Position numbers and translations under genes: made by a program. Under the pieces are notes generated by a model. The model was not told the origin of the DNA and did no database searches. It worked only from the letters and a program-made list of their open reading frames with translations. From the NCBI RefSeq assembly GCF_009659375.1, contig NZ_WJQT01000015.1, positions 1-62,462 of the forward strand: 62,462 nt of DNA, written 5' to 3'. The first letter of the stretch is position 1; every line of letters starts with the position of its first letter. Below, piece after piece: positions 17,259-27,128 of the stretch. The DNA is from Fundicoccus ignavus (lineage in GTDB: Bacteria > Bacillota > Bacilli > Lactobacillales > Aerococcaceae).

Positions 17259-18920
17259 CTAATCCAATTCAATCTCATCTAATTTTTCCCGTCTTTTTCT
17301 TCTGGTTATTTGATTGGCTAATAACATTAGTAGACCAATCATTAATAGCACTATTCCGAGAATCGTCCAGAATCGAACTTCGCCCGTATTGGGTAAGCTT
17401 AGAGATGTATTGCCAGAATTACTTGATGATTCACTACTGTTTTTGAGCTCATTAGGACTTGGTAAATCGCTAGTTTTGACTTTTGAAGGACTCCCACTGT
17501 TACTCGTTAATTGGTCCTTTAAATAGTCAAGTGCATCCGTATTGTCAACTGGTTGTTCTGGCGTTTCATCCAATAAATCTCCGTTGCCATTATGCGATTC
17601 ACTTGAATGATCTTTATCTTCATCGAAATTGTCTGTTTCCGCTGGATTTCCCGTTATCGTATCAATCGGAATATTATCTAACAAAGAAAGATTATTATAT
17701 ATTTCGTAATAGCCTGAAAAACCAGTCTTGTTTGCTGACCAAGTTTGAGTCACATCATTAAAATAAACAAATTTAATCTGATGACGATTGTGTAAAGTTT
17801 GAATTTGTTTAATTACTTCTTGCGAAATTAAATTTTGACTATTTAAATAATTGGCCAATTGATCACTAAGTGTAAGGAAGCTTTCTTGATTAATTTGAAA
17901 GAAATAGGCAAATTGAGCTTCTTTAAGCGCTAAAGCGGATTGATAACTCTCCTGAAAGCTAACGAGGTCTTCGAGCTTTAAATAGTCTCTTTTGGCGTAA
18001 TTACCTAGTACTTCCAGATCATATAAACTAAGCTCTTTTGCATAAGCATATTGAGTTAATCCATACTCATCAACATAGATATTTTCTTTGTTGCTTAAAA
18101 ATTCAATACTGGTTTCATCATCTTTAGGGAGCTCAAATAGACGATAAATATCGTGAAAGGAAACTTTTCTATAATTACTCGGCACAATTTTTTGTAAAAT
18201 CAAATCAACTTCCATAAGATAACTTTCTAATGAATCATTGTTCGAGTTCAAAAGAACATTACTACTATCTAGGTAGGTTGTTGAATATGGATAAAGTAAA
18301 CATTGATTCAATTGAGCTTGATTACTTTTTTCTTCTTCTAATAAACGAGTTTGGTTTTCAATTTGATAAACAAGCTGATAATAATAATTTTCTTGGTTAT
18401 CTCTTTCGATAACTTTTTGATTAATGAGTTGTTGCAGTTGAAGGATGTAGTCTTGCCATTCGATAATCACATCATGCTGACTAATAATATTCATTTGTTC
18501 TTCATTAGTCAGCAAGACAAACGCAGGATCAGTTGCTAAATAATCCTCATAAATCAACTCAATAACAACTGCTAATTGTGATTGAGCATAATTCAATGAA
18601 TCCTCTTCCCCAGCCTCCAACAGTGCAATTTCTTGGTTTAAACGTTGATAAGTTTGATTGGCATAGTTCATTTCAGCTTGAAGTGACTCAATATCAGCTA
18701 GAATTGTCTGGGATTCTAATGAAGAAGTATCCGCGGCAGTTGAATGAAAGCGAATAAGTGAAATGCAGCTATCCGCATCGATTAGCTCGGTGTTAATGCT
18801 CTGGGTAACAATAAAAGGTTCGCTAGCTTCAAGTGAAGTTGTTTCTGCTTCCGCAACAGGCGAACAAAATAAACTAAGACTGATAATAGTTACAAGTGAT
18901 ATTTTTTTTGTATTTTTCAT
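17259..18920 (-). CDS. LPXTG-type (LPNTG) cell-wall-anchored surface protein with coiled coil
   Basis: Sortase substrate of 553 aa from ATG 18920 (GGAGG 9 nt upstream); an earlier in-frame start lacks a site. Signal peptide ~1-26 (ending PVAEAE). A long Gln/Glu/Leu-rich region at ~50-205 is predicted coiled coil. A central domain of unknown fold covers ~205-430, and a Ser/Asn/Asp-rich wall-spanning linker ~430-505. The end is LSLPNTGEV, a hydrophobic helix and the basic tail RRKRREK. No adhesin domain is recognised. It is monocistronic, with the capA-like terminator just upstream. The function is unknown, with a surface display or adhesion role inferred. Confidence 0.85.
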   Translation of the reverse strand: MKNTKKISLVTIISLSLFCSPVAEAETTSLEASEPFIVTQSINTELIDADSCISLIRFHSTAADTSSLESQTILADIESLQAEMNYANQTYQRLNQEIALLEAGEEDSLNYAQSQLAVVIELIYEDYLATDPAFVLLTNEEQMNIISQHDVIIEWQDYILQLQQLINQKVIERDNQENYYYQLVYQIENQTRLLEEEKSNQAQLNQCLLYPYSTTYLDSSNVLLNSNNDSLESYLMEVDLILQKIVPSNYRKVSFHDIYRLFELPKDDETSIEFLSNKENIYVDEYGLTQYAYAKELSLYDLEVLGNYAKRDYLKLEDLVSFQESYQSALALKEAQFAYFFQINQESFLTLSDQLANYLNSQNLISQEVIKQIQTLHNRHQIKFVYFNDVTQTWSANKTGFSGYYEIYNNLSLLDNIPIDTITGNPAETDNFDEDKDHSSESHNGNGDLLDETPEQPVDNTDALDYLKDQLTSNSGSPSKVKTSDLPSPNELKNSSESSSNSGNTSLSLPNTGEVRFWTILGIVLLMIGLLMLLANQITRRKRREKLDEIELD

Positions 18921-18946
18921 AATAAAACACCTCCATATATAAATAC

Positions 18947-18985
18947 AAAAAAAAATCCCCAAACTCACTTTTAAGTTTGGAGATT
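18947..18985 (-). terminator. Rho-independent terminator after the CapA-like gene
   Basis: Minus strand AATCTCCAAACT / AGTTTGGGGATT followed by eight T. It separates the CapA-like gene from the LPNTG protein gene. Confidence 0.85.
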
Positions 18986-19006
18986 CGACTTATTTATTTT
19001 TTATAA

Positions 19007-20197
19007 TCAATCCAGATAATCCACAACTTCTACTTTATCTGTGAAATATTTCATTCTTTCGGTAATCATGTCGAATAAGTAATCAGCGTCAGCTAAACCA
19101 TAATCCACACCATCAGCTAAAGGAATAACTAAGTATTCAGACTGTTCAGGTAATCCAAAATTATAGGTCGGCATAAACCGCATATTATCCAGCGTAACCT
19201 TTCCGTCGGAATCCTTCAAGAAAGTATATTCAACAATTCCACCGAGTTTTTCTTCTAATTGATATTGACCAGATAAGAAATTACCATGTGAGAAAATGCC
19301 AGCTTGAGATTCATTATAGTAAACGAAAGGTTGTAAAACGTGCGGGTGCCCGCCTAAAATAAAATTAGCCCCAGCATCTCTAGCAATTTGCATCACACTT
19401 AGCTGCTCTTCACTTGGTAGTACAGAATCATAACCGTTATGGAACATGACGACGGATAGATCAACCTGCTCATTTAAATGCTCAATTTCAAGCGGAATTA
19501 ACTCACTATCGATTAAACTAAGTAAATAAGCTTCATCTTCTGGAATGTAATTACCATTGGCACCGTAAGAATAAGATAAGAAACCAACTTTTATCCCATT
19601 TACTTCAATAATACGTGGCGTATTGTAATCGTTCCAGCTTTCATAACTCCCAACATACATCATATCACGGTCTTGTAAAGCTTGTATGGATGCATGTGCT
19701 CCAACAGAACCAAAATCTAAGGTATGGTTTGTAGCATTATTTACAAGATCAACTCCCAAAACCTTAAGTTCATCAATGATCTCTTCTGGTACATTAAATA
19801 GTGGATAATTTGAAAAACCTAACTCGCCGGCAGCAGCAATTGTCTCTAGATTGGCTGTTGTAATATCTGCATTGCCAATATATTCTTTCACTGGTTCAAA
19901 CATGTGAGCAAAATCATAACCATCAGCAGTTATTGCGTCATAATAAACCGTATCATGAACTAAGATATCACCAATTGAACGGATCGTAATCTTTTGAGAC
20001 TCTTTTTCAATTGTCGCTTCACTTGTCGTTGCCTCTTCATCAGTACCAGAACTTTCAGCATTCGCCTCTTCTTGTGAAGATGACTGTTGCGATTGAGTTA
20101 TTTGACCACAACCAGCTAACAAGAAAATAAAAATTCCACAGAATAATCCTATTACATATTTACTACTTAAACTATTTTTCACTTTTTGTCGAACCAT
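19007..20197 (-). CDS. CapA/PgsA-family lipoprotein (metallophosphatase-like)
   Basis: 396-aa protein of the CapA family, a calcineurin-like fold originally linked to poly-gamma-glutamate capsule synthesis. Here it is anchored by a lipobox (FLLAGC), followed by a Ser/Glu-rich linker to ~70. Conserved motifs are RSIGDILVHD, TTANLETI, LVNNATNHTLDFG, VVMFHNG and LGGHPHVLQPF. No pgsB or pgsC gene is nearby, so capsule synthesis cannot be claimed; an envelope role is likely. ATG 20197 follows GAGGAG at 7 nt, 22 bp after pyc, suggesting read-through from the pyc transcript. Confidence 0.85.
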   Translation of the reverse strand: MVRQKVKNSLSSKYVIGLFCGIFIFLLAGCGQITQSQQSSSQEEANAESSGTDEEATTSEATIEKESQKITIRSIGDILVHDTVYYDAITADGYDFAHMFEPVKEYIGNADITTANLETIAAAGELGFSNYPLFNVPEEIIDELKVLGVDLVNNATNHTLDFGSVGAHASIQALQDRDMMYVGSYESWNDYNTPRIIEVNGIKVGFLSYSYGANGNYIPEDEAYLLSLIDSELIPLEIEHLNEQVDLSVVMFHNGYDSVLPSEEQLSVMQIARDAGANFILGGHPHVLQPFVYYNESQAGIFSHGNFLSGQYQLEEKLGGIVEYTFLKDSDGKVTLDNMRFMPTYNFGLPEQSEYLVIPLADGVDYGLADADYLFDMITERMKYFTDKVEVVDYLD

Positions 20198-20219
20198 GCA
20201 CCTGCTCCTCGATAATTAA

Positions 20220-23200
20220 TTAGTCTAGTTCTACTAGTAAATCCCCGCCCGCTACAATTTCTTGTGTAGAACAGTGAATTGCTTTAATTATACCATCTTT
20301 TGGTGCACGAATGGCAGTTTCCATCTTCATTGCTTCAGTAATGATTAAAACGTCACTTTGTTTCACTTGGTCGCCAACTTTAACTTCAATTGCAAATACA
20401 GTACCAGGCATTTGTGCAGCAACGTGTTGAGGATTTTGTAAATCAGCTTTTTGTTTAGTTGCGACAGTTACTTTTGCATTTAAGTCCTGAACAACCACAA
20501 AGTGTGACATACCATTCAAGTTAAAGAAGACAGTTCTAGTCCCATTTTCTTTAACGGATCCAATACTTGTTAATTCAATTAACATTGTTTTACCAGGTTC
20601 TAGGTCAATTGCTAATGTTTCGTGCGGACGCATTCCATAGAAGAATGTAGGTGAATCCAACATATCAACCAAACCTGTTTCAGCAACAAAATCTAGGAAA
20701 TCTTTGAAAACTTTCGGATATAAGGCATAACTTAAGAGTAATTTTTCATCAATTTCCCCGTGGATACGTTGACTAATAATTTCTCTTGCTTCATCAAAAT
20801 TATAGTCTGCCATGTGTTTACCAGGACGATCTGTATAAGCAACTTCGTCTTTTAATACAGCTTTTTGAAGTGCTTTGTTCATTCCACCCGCTGGTTGACC
20901 GATTTCACCCTTGAAGAATGATACAACTGATTGAGGGAAGTCAAGAGTCATCCCCTTCTCGATAACACTCTCTTCATCCAAGTCATTTTGAACCATGAAT
21001 AAAGCCATATCTCCTACAACTTTTGACGAAGGCGTAACTTTTACAATATCTCCAAATAAGAAGTTTACACGACGATACATTGCAAGGACTTCGTGATAAC
21101 GTTCACCCAATCCCATTGATTTAGCTTGCATTCTTAAGTTACTATATTGGCCACCAGGCATTTCATATTCATAAACTTGTGTCCAAGCACTTGTTAGGTC
21201 AGTTTCAAATGATTTGTAATATTTGCGTGTTTCTTTCCAATAATCTGCAGATAAATCATTTGCAACAGGATTAAGTAAAACTTCACGTTGTGTTCCTTGA
21301 CGACCATAGTAAAGCGAGTTATCACTTGGTTGAGAGTTTTGTCCAGCCAAAGCTTGATTGGCTGTATCCACAATATCAACTCCAGCATCAATCGCACGTG
21401 AGTAAGTTAATAAACCATTGCTGCTAGTATCATGCGTATGTAAGTGAAGCGGCACTTTAATTTCAGATTTTAAAACCGAAATTAATTGATAGGCTGCTTC
21501 AGGTTTTAAAACACCAGACATATCTTTAATTGCAAGTGAATGTACACCCAATGCTTCAATTTGCTTCGCTAACTCTACATAATAATCTAATGTATACACT
21601 TCAGAACGCTTAGGATTACTAATATCACCCGTATAACAGATTGTTCCTTCAACAAACTTACCTGTTTCTAAAGCCAACTCAATTGGTAATTTCATCGATT
21701 CTAACCAGTTTAGTGAATCAAAGATTCTAAAAACATCAATTCCTTCACGAGCACTCGTTGCGATAAATTGTTTAACAACATTATCAGGATAGTTTTGATA
21801 TCCTACAGCATTTGATGCTCTGAGTAACATTTGGAATGGAATGTCTGGAATAGCCAGACGTAGTTTTTCTAGACGATCCCACGGGCTTTCTTTTAAGAAA
21901 TTGTATGCAACATCAAATGTAGCCCCACCCCACATCTCAAGTGAGAAGTAGTCGCGCATTGTTTCATTCATGAATGGCGCAATTTTTAGCATGTCGTTCG
22001 TTCTCATACGAGTAGTTAAAACTGATTGATGCGCATCTCTTAGCGTTGTATCTGTCAATAGAACATTTTTCTCTTTTAAGACAGCATCTGCGACAGCTTT
22101 AGGACCTTGCTTATCAAGAATATGTTTAAAGCTAGGCTTAGTGTGAGCTGGTATTTCTAATGTTTGGCCCAATGTATCACCAGATTGTAACGCAATTGTT
22201 TGATGATATCCTTTAATTCTAGGGATTTCACGTTTTTCAAAAATTGGTTTAGGTCCATCGCTTACACCAGGGAATCCATTAACAGAAATATTTGCGATAT
22301 ATTTTAATAATTTGTTTCCACGGTCACGAGACGGTACGAACTCGAATAATTCTGGATATTCTGTAATAAAACTAGTATCATAATCACCCTCTACAAAACG
22401 TGGATGTGACACAATATTTTGTAAGAATTTGATATTTGTTTTAATGCCGTTGATTTTCATTTCAGTTAAAGCACGTTCCATTTTTTCGATTGCCCAACGA
22501 GGTTGTAAAGCAAATGTAGAAATTTTAACTAATAAAGAGTCATAGTAAGGTGTGATCTCAGCACCAGTAAAGGCACCTCCACCATCTAAACGTACCCCAG
22601 TACCACCTGGTGATTGATAACCAATGATGCGACCTGAGTCAGGTGCAAAGTCATTCAATGGATCTTCAGAAGTCACACGGCCTTGAATCGCATAACCAAG
22701 CAAACGAATATCTTCTTGTTTAGGCACTCCGACTTCATCGGAGAACATTCCTAAACCTTCAGCAATTTTAATTTGTGTTTTTACAATATCAATCCCTGTA
22801 ACTAGCTCAGTAATTGTATGTTCTACTTGGATACGAGGGTTTACTTCAATAAAGTAAAAGTCATCACCAGCTACTAAAAATTCTACTGTACCAGCATTTA
22901 AATAACTAACATTCTCCATTAATTGAATCGAAGCATCTGCTAATCGTTGACGCATGCTTTCAGACAAGTTGAAAGATGGAGCGACTTCTACTACTTTTTG
23001 ATGACGTCTTTGAATTGAACAATCACGTTCAAACAAGTGAATCACATTGCCGTGCATGTCTCCTAGAATTTGAACTTCAATATGTTTAGGGTTTGCTACG
23101 TATTTCTCAACATAAATACGATCATCCCCGAAAGAAGTTTTAGCTTCAGATTTTGCACGTTGGTACGCATCCGCAAATTCATCACCATTGTTCACGATAC

Positions 23201-23717
23201 GCATCCCTTTACCGCCACCACCACTAACTGCTTTAATCATTACCGGATAGCCATGTGATTCAGCAAAAGACATGGCCTCTGATAAATCTTTAATCGCTCC
23301 ATCAGTACCTGGAATTACAGGTAACCCTGCAGCAATGGCAGTTTCTCTAGCGCGAGTTTTATTACCGAACATTTCTAAGTGACGCGATTCAGGTCCTACA
23401 AAAATAATCCCCTCTTCACGACAACGTTTAGCAAATTCGATGTTTTCACTCAAAAAGCCGTAACCAGGATGAATAGCATCTACATTCTTTTCTTTCGCTA
23501 ATTTAATAATGCCTTCAATATCTAAATAAGCTTCGATAGGACCTAAATCTTTACCGACTAAATAAGACTCATCAGCGCGTTGGCGGTGCAAGCCTCCCAT
23601 ATCTTCTTTAGAGTAAATTGCTACAGTGCTAATCCCTACCTCCTTACAAGCTCGGAAAATACGAATGGCAATTTCGCCACGGTTAGCAACTAATAACTTC
23701 TCTATCTTTTTATACAT
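20220..23717 (-). CDS. pyc: Pyruvate carboxylase
   Basis: Biotin enzyme converting pyruvate, bicarbonate and ATP to oxaloacetate; anaplerotic supply for aspartate synthesis. All domains are in one 1165-aa chain. Biotin carboxylase spans ~1-455 (KKIEKLLVANRGEIAIR, GGGGKGMR, EVNPRIQVEHT). Carboxyltransferase spans ~540-830 (DTTLRDAHQSVLTTRMRT, metal HxH in LHLHTHDTS). The tetramerisation region follows, and biotin carboxyl carrier is at ~1095-1165 with the biotinyl lysine in ITEAMKMET. ATG 23717 follows GAGGA. It sits between the nuclease gene (29 bp upstream) and the CapA-like gene (22 bp downstream). Confidence 0.97.
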   Translation of the reverse strand: MYKKIEKLLVANRGEIAIRIFRACKEVGISTVAIYSKEDMGGLHRQRADESYLVGKDLGPIEAYLDIEGIIKLAKEKNVDAIHPGYGFLSENIEFAKRCREEGIIFVGPESRHLEMFGNKTRARETAIAAGLPVIPGTDGAIKDLSEAMSFAESHGYPVMIKAVSGGGGKGMRIVNNGDEFADAYQRAKSEAKTSFGDDRIYVEKYVANPKHIEVQILGDMHGNVIHLFERDCSIQRRHQKVVEVAPSFNLSESMRQRLADASIQLMENVSYLNAGTVEFLVAGDDFYFIEVNPRIQVEHTITELVTGIDIVKTQIKIAEGLGMFSDEVGVPKQEDIRLLGYAIQGRVTSEDPLNDFAPDSGRIIGYQSPGGTGVRLDGGGAFTGAEITPYYDSLLVKISTFALQPRWAIEKMERALTEMKINGIKTNIKFLQNIVSHPRFVEGDYDTSFITEYPELFEFVPSRDRGNKLLKYIANISVNGFPGVSDGPKPIFEKREIPRIKGYHQTIALQSGDTLGQTLEIPAHTKPSFKHILDKQGPKAVADAVLKEKNVLLTDTTLRDAHQSVLTTRMRTNDMLKIAPFMNETMRDYFSLEMWGGATFDVAYNFLKESPWDRLEKLRLAIPDIPFQMLLRASNAVGYQNYPDNVVKQFIATSAREGIDVFRIFDSLNWLESMKLPIELALETGKFVEGTICYTGDISNPKRSEVYTLDYYVELAKQIEALGVHSLAIKDMSGVLKPEAAYQLISVLKSEIKVPLHLHTHDTSSNGLLTYSRAIDAGVDIVDTANQALAGQNSQPSDNSLYYGRQGTQREVLLNPVANDLSADYWKETRKYYKSFETDLTSAWTQVYEYEMPGGQYSNLRMQAKSMGLGERYHEVLAMYRRVNFLFGDIVKVTPSSKVVGDMALFMVQNDLDEESVIEKGMTLDFPQSVVSFFKGEIGQPAGGMNKALQKAVLKDEVAYTDRPGKHMADYNFDEAREIISQRIHGEIDEKLLLSYALYPKVFKDFLDFVAETGLVDMLDSPTFFYGMRPHETLAIDLEPGKTMLIELTSIGSVKENGTRTVFFNLNGMSHFVVVQDLNAKVTVATKQKADLQNPQHVAAQMPGTVFAIEVKVGDQVKQSDVLIITEAMKMETAIRAPKDGIIKAIHCSTQEIVAGGDLLVELD

Positions 23718-23746
23718 GGTTCTTCCTCATTTCTAAAAATTGTTTC

Positions 23747-24466
23747 CTAATCTACTTGGTTAAAATAGCCATTATCCTCGACGTATCCTTCAATACTCCA
23801 AATGTTTAACTCAGCCTTTTGAGCACTTTTTTGAGCAGCTCGGAATGCTTCTTCCAGTGTGTTATTTGGAGGATTTACATAACGAACACTTGCCAAACCC
23901 TCTAACAATAGTTGTTCGGCAATCAGTAAATCATCAGCGTATAAATAAGCTAACACGCGAGCATAATTATCAGTAGTAGGCCCTTCATCTAACATTAAAT
24001 AGACATTGTTAGCCTCTTTGAATAATTGATCATTTCGATTAGATGCCTCTTTACCATATGGTTGAACGCTTGTTCCTTCTTTTACAGATTCAGGGGTATC
24101 AATCATTAAATGACGAACTCTTAAGTTATGTCCATTCAGACTCACAATTTGAGTATCACCATCAACTACACGTTCGTAAGTGACTGGAATTTTAACTAAT
24201 TTAGGTAAAATATCAAAATTCTCGCCGTCGAAATCATTAATAACCGCTGTTAATTCTTCGTTAGTCGAGGTTCGTTCACCCGACTGAGAAGTAACTGTGT
24301 TTGCGTTATTTTGAGTATCTGACCCAAAAAAATCGGTAAAATTAACGCTACCACCAGCTGCTAAAAGAATAACTATAGCAACTAACCACTTAAATAAACC
24401 ATTCTTGCCACCATTAGGTCCATTTGAAACGATTTTTTTCAATTGTTTTTTCTGCTTTTCTTGCAA
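23747..24466 (-). CDS. Membrane-anchored thermonuclease (SNase-like)
   Basis: About 239 aa. A basic N terminus (QKKQLKK) and one hydrophobic helix at ~25-40 anchor it outward. The SNase domain covers ~95-235: VVDGDTQIV, LRVRHLMIDTPES (catalytic Arg and Asp), a QPYGKEAS segment, DNYARVLAYLY (second Arg) and LASVRYVNPPN. It should hydrolyse extracellular nucleic acids. The frame opens at GTG 24475, but that codon lies inside the AGAGGTGG ribosome site, so TTG 24466, five bases after it, is the better start. It is the likely first gene of a nuclease-pyc-capA transcript. Confidence 0.82.
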   Translation of the reverse strand: MQEKQKKQLKKIVSNGPNGGKNGLFKWLVAIVILLAAGGSVNFTDFFGSDTQNNANTVTSQSGERTSTNEELTAVINDFDGENFDILPKLVKIPVTYERVVDGDTQIVSLNGHNLRVRHLMIDTPESVKEGTSVQPYGKEASNRNDQLFKEANNVYLMLDEGPTTDNYARVLAYLYADDLLIAEQLLLEGLASVRYVNPPNNTLEEAFRAAQKSAQKAELNIWSIEGYVEDNGYFNQVD

Positions 24467-24804
24467 AATTTCCACCTCTGAAGTTTATAATAATTATTAA
24501 TGTTTATATTAAATGATATTTTAATGAGGTATTTCTAATTTAGTATAGCATTTAAAACACTAAAAAAACACTAGCCAATTAATTTTATTATGTTGACGCC
24601 CAAAATACTAGCTTAAAGAATCAGAAAATTCTCTGAATTTTCCCGAGACCTAGATAGAATTGCTTAAACTCTTCATATAGCGCTGAGATACAAAGGAGTA
24701 AAATTGTGTATAGCGTACTTAATTAAATTACCTTACATAGCCTTCAGTAGTTCTTATTAAAAATGAAGTGGCATTAAATCATCTTTAAATAATAATAATG
24801 TCGC
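24467..24804. other. Intergenic region upstream of the nuclease gene
   Basis: No gene is seen. The part at about 24680-24745 (GCTGAGATACAAAGGAGTAAA, then AATTAAATTA) resembles the distal part of the R1 repeat in plus orientation, so a decayed second R1 fragment may lie head-to-head with the copy at 24805. The nuclease promoter should be within the first 150 bp but is not obvious. Confidence 0.4.
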
Positions 24805-25095
24805 AAGAAAATTTTGGACAAGTCCAAGGCTTTAGAATTCCTGTAACAATTCTAATTGGATAATAAAGCGTTGTTTTAGTGAAACACTAAACATAGCTCA
24901 GCGATTTATTTTCCCAAGCGAGATAAAGGCTAATTGGCGCAGCTGCTCTGACTATAAGCACAGCGAATTCTTTATTACAGCCTAGTCAATTGATCTGGAA
25001 AATCCCGTACATTATGAATACCAATGAGAATTTGAAAGCGACCACCGCCTTGGAAAACAATTAGCAGATTGAGGCACAAGTTTTAGTAAATCAAC
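24805..25095 (-). repeat. R1 dispersed intergenic repeat, near-full copy
   Basis: Minus orientation. It aligns end to end with the plus-oriented copy at 33621-33890: TTGATTTACT, ATTGTTTTCCAAGGCG, TGGTCGCTTT, TTTTCCAG.TCAAT, CTTATAGTCAGAGC, GCTGCGCC and GCTGAGCTA occur in the same order and spacing, ending in CCTTGGACTTGTCC. It has no open frame and no recognisable transposase remnant. Confidence 0.7.
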
Positions 25096-25111
25096 AGATA
25101 ATCTCGTATAT

Positions 25112-25146
25112 AAAAAACGCCACTCTTTTGACGGAATGACGTTTTG
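25112..25146 (-). terminator. Rho-independent terminator after the PTS IIB gene
   Basis: Minus strand AAAACGTCATTC / GAGTGGCGTTTT stem with G.T pairs, followed by six T. Confidence 0.8.
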
Positions 25147-25156
25147 ATCTAGTCTA

Positions 25157-25645
25157 TTAGTTGATAAAGTGATCTAATTTTGAAGTTAACGCCTGTGATT
25201 CGTCCTCAGGTTGAGTTTTCGAATCAATTTCAATACCTAATTGAACAAATGATTCTAATATACTAAAGTCATGCTCATCTAAAGAAAGTGAATTCGTCAA
25301 GTGCCTTTTACCATGTTCAAAAGCAATACTACCTAAATTGATACGTGGGATGACAATTCCACCCTCTACGAGTTGATTAATATCATTCAGTGTTGCTGTG
25401 ATTAGTAATATCTGTTTATCTTCTTTGATTAATGGGATTTGTTTGATAGCTTTCTCAACTGAGTAATAACGAGAATTTATTTTATCTGGAACTGCCATAT
25501 CCAGAAGACCTTGACGCATTTTATTAGAAGCTAAATCATCATTAACTACGACAATTAAATTAGCCTCTAGCGCCTCACACCATCTTGTTGCAACCTGACC
25601 ATGTATAAAATGATCATCAATGTGAGCCATCTTTATTGTAGACAT
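25157..25645 (-). CDS. PTS system mannose/fructose/sorbose-family IIB component, orphan
   Basis: 162-aa IIB protein of the mannose-class phosphotransferase system. It accepts phosphate from IIA on His15 (HIDDHFIHGQV), the family's fixed position counted from ATG 25645, and would pass it to sugar in the IIC/IID pore. No IIA, IIC or IID gene is in the window, so it either serves a distant transporter or acts as a sensor. ATG 25645 is preferred over the upstream TTG because it gives family length and the usual N terminus. It is divergent from an AraC-type regulator gene 277 bp away, which may control it. Confidence 0.85.
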   Translation of the reverse strand: MSTIKMAHIDDHFIHGQVATRWCEALEANLIVVVNDDLASNKMRQGLLDMAVPDKINSRYYSVEKAIKQIPLIKEDKQILLITATLNDINQLVEGGIVIPRINLGSIAFEHGKRHLTNSLSLDEHDFSILESFVQLGIEIDSKTQPEDESQALTSKLDHFIN

Positions 25646-25922
25646 TCTCCAATTCTTTCCTTTCACAATTCCCTGTGGGATTGATAAATACAATGCAACT
25701 TATTATAGCAAAACAAGAAGAAAACGAAAGGTAATAACTTGTTTTTTTTAATAACTGTTGTATCTAAAATGATTATAACGTTGTCTTAAATAATAAAATA
25801 AACTTTTTAAAATGTTAATTACATACAAAAATAACCAAATTGTTAGTAGTTGTATAATTTTTAGTGTATACTGAAATGGTAATTAAAATTCATTTAGATA
25901 AATAAACAAGAAAGGACTCATT

Positions 25923-27086
25923 ATGTATACTAAAACAACCGCAATGGCAACAACAAATCTTTTTGAACAATTGACTGTTTCTCAAGATGTTAGACAAAAA
26001 CCGCGCAATCGCATGATGACCATTCAGAAGAACTACAGTGATACTTTTTTTCAATTTAAAAAACCTGTAACATTAACAGCTAACAGTGGAATCGCTTTGC
26101 TTGTTGTTACAGATGACCCTTATAACCCAGAATCCTATCAAGAATATATTCTGCAAGGTTCTATCACATTAGCAAGTAACGTTTATTTTAATACGTTAAC
26201 CGTTACGAAGCAATGCAGCATCTTTTTAGAGCCACAACAGGTTGATGACCCTATATTAATAAGTGTTCCTAAACGCTTTAAAGTAAAATACAGCGATGCT
26301 GTTGTACAAGTTAATCAAATATTTAGTGTTCTGTATCAAGTTAAGACTGCCCCGTTTGTCACACAATTTCAAGACCGAGATTATTTTGAGTTAATAATCG
26401 TCGATCAAGGTGAAATGAATCACCGAGTTAACGGTAAAGACTTTATGCTTGGACAACATGAATGTATGGTGTTATTTCCAAATCAGAATTTCACTCAAGA
26501 AATTAAAACTGACGGGGTAACTACCTATCTGACGATAATGTTTGATGCTACAGGTTTAGATGAGGTCATGAGTAATCGTGTGTATCATTTAAGTAATAAA
26601 CATGCTAATTTAATTGAAAAAATTGTGAAATTATCGACCCAACCTAACTCTCGTTATTATAGTGATGAGATTTACTTGAACTTTAAGAATATTTTATTGA
26701 GTTTAATTCAAGGTCAAGCGGATAATATTGAAGAAGCAACCACTTCAATGCGTGAAAATTATGAAAATGAATTATTTCAAGCAATTGTGGATTACTTACA
26801 TCAGAATGTTGAGGAGCAGAATCAAGTTAATGATTTAGTCGATCATTTTGCACTTTCTCGCTCTACTCTTCAAATGCTCTTTAAAAAATATGCAAATACA
26901 TCACCTAAAGCATATATTAATCAGTTAAGATTAAAACGAAGCAAGATACTAATTCGTGATTCAAAAATGAGTCTTTCTGAAATCGCAAATGAATTAGGCT
27001 ATGGTTCGATTCAATATTTCTCACGTGCTTTTAGTCGTGAATTCGGCATGAGCCCTTCAAGTTATGCAAAATCATTAGTTAAATAA
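25923..27086 (+). CDS. AraC-family transcriptional regulator with cupin sensor
   Basis: 387-aa regulator. The C-terminal ~100 residues hold two helix-turn-helix motifs of the AraC/XylS family (LVDHFALSRSTLQMLFKKY and the signature SLSEIANELGYGSIQYFSRAFSREFGMSPSSYA). Residues ~140-235 resemble the AraC cupin sensor (FELIIVDQGEMNHRVNGKDFMLGQHECMVLFPN). The first ~120 residues form an additional domain I do not recognise. ATG 25923 follows AAAGGA. It is divergent from the PTS IIB gene, which suggests a sugar or metabolite-linked role; the ligand is unknown. Confidence 0.88.
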   Translation: MYTKTTAMATTNLFEQLTVSQDVRQKPRNRMMTIQKNYSDTFFQFKKPVTLTANSGIALLVVTDDPYNPESYQEYILQGSITLASNVYFNTLTVTKQCSIFLEPQQVDDPILISVPKRFKVKYSDAVVQVNQIFSVLYQVKTAPFVTQFQDRDYFELIIVDQGEMNHRVNGKDFMLGQHECMVLFPNQNFTQEIKTDGVTTYLTIMFDATGLDEVMSNRVYHLSNKHANLIEKIVKLSTQPNSRYYSDEIYLNFKNILLSLIQGQADNIEEATTSMRENYENELFQAIVDYLHQNVEEQNQVNDLVDHFALSRSTLQMLFKKYANTSPKAYINQLRLKRSKILIRDSKMSLSEIANELGYGSIQYFSRAFSREFGMSPSSYAKSLVK

Positions 27087-27091
27087 AACTA

Positions 27092-27126
27092 GAGACCTAT
27101 CCAGTCATTTTTGACGGATAGGTCTT
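27092..27126 (+). terminator. Rho-independent terminator after the AraC-family gene
   Basis: AGACCTATCC / GGATAGGTCT stem followed by TTTTTC; its 3' end runs into the stop of the convergent deaminase gene. Confidence 0.85.
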
Positions 27127-27128
27127 TT

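Noticed and set aside
19007..20197. Poly-gamma-glutamate capsule operon
   Set aside because: Only the CapA-like protein is present; ligase and PgsC-type genes are absent and the neighbours are metabolic.
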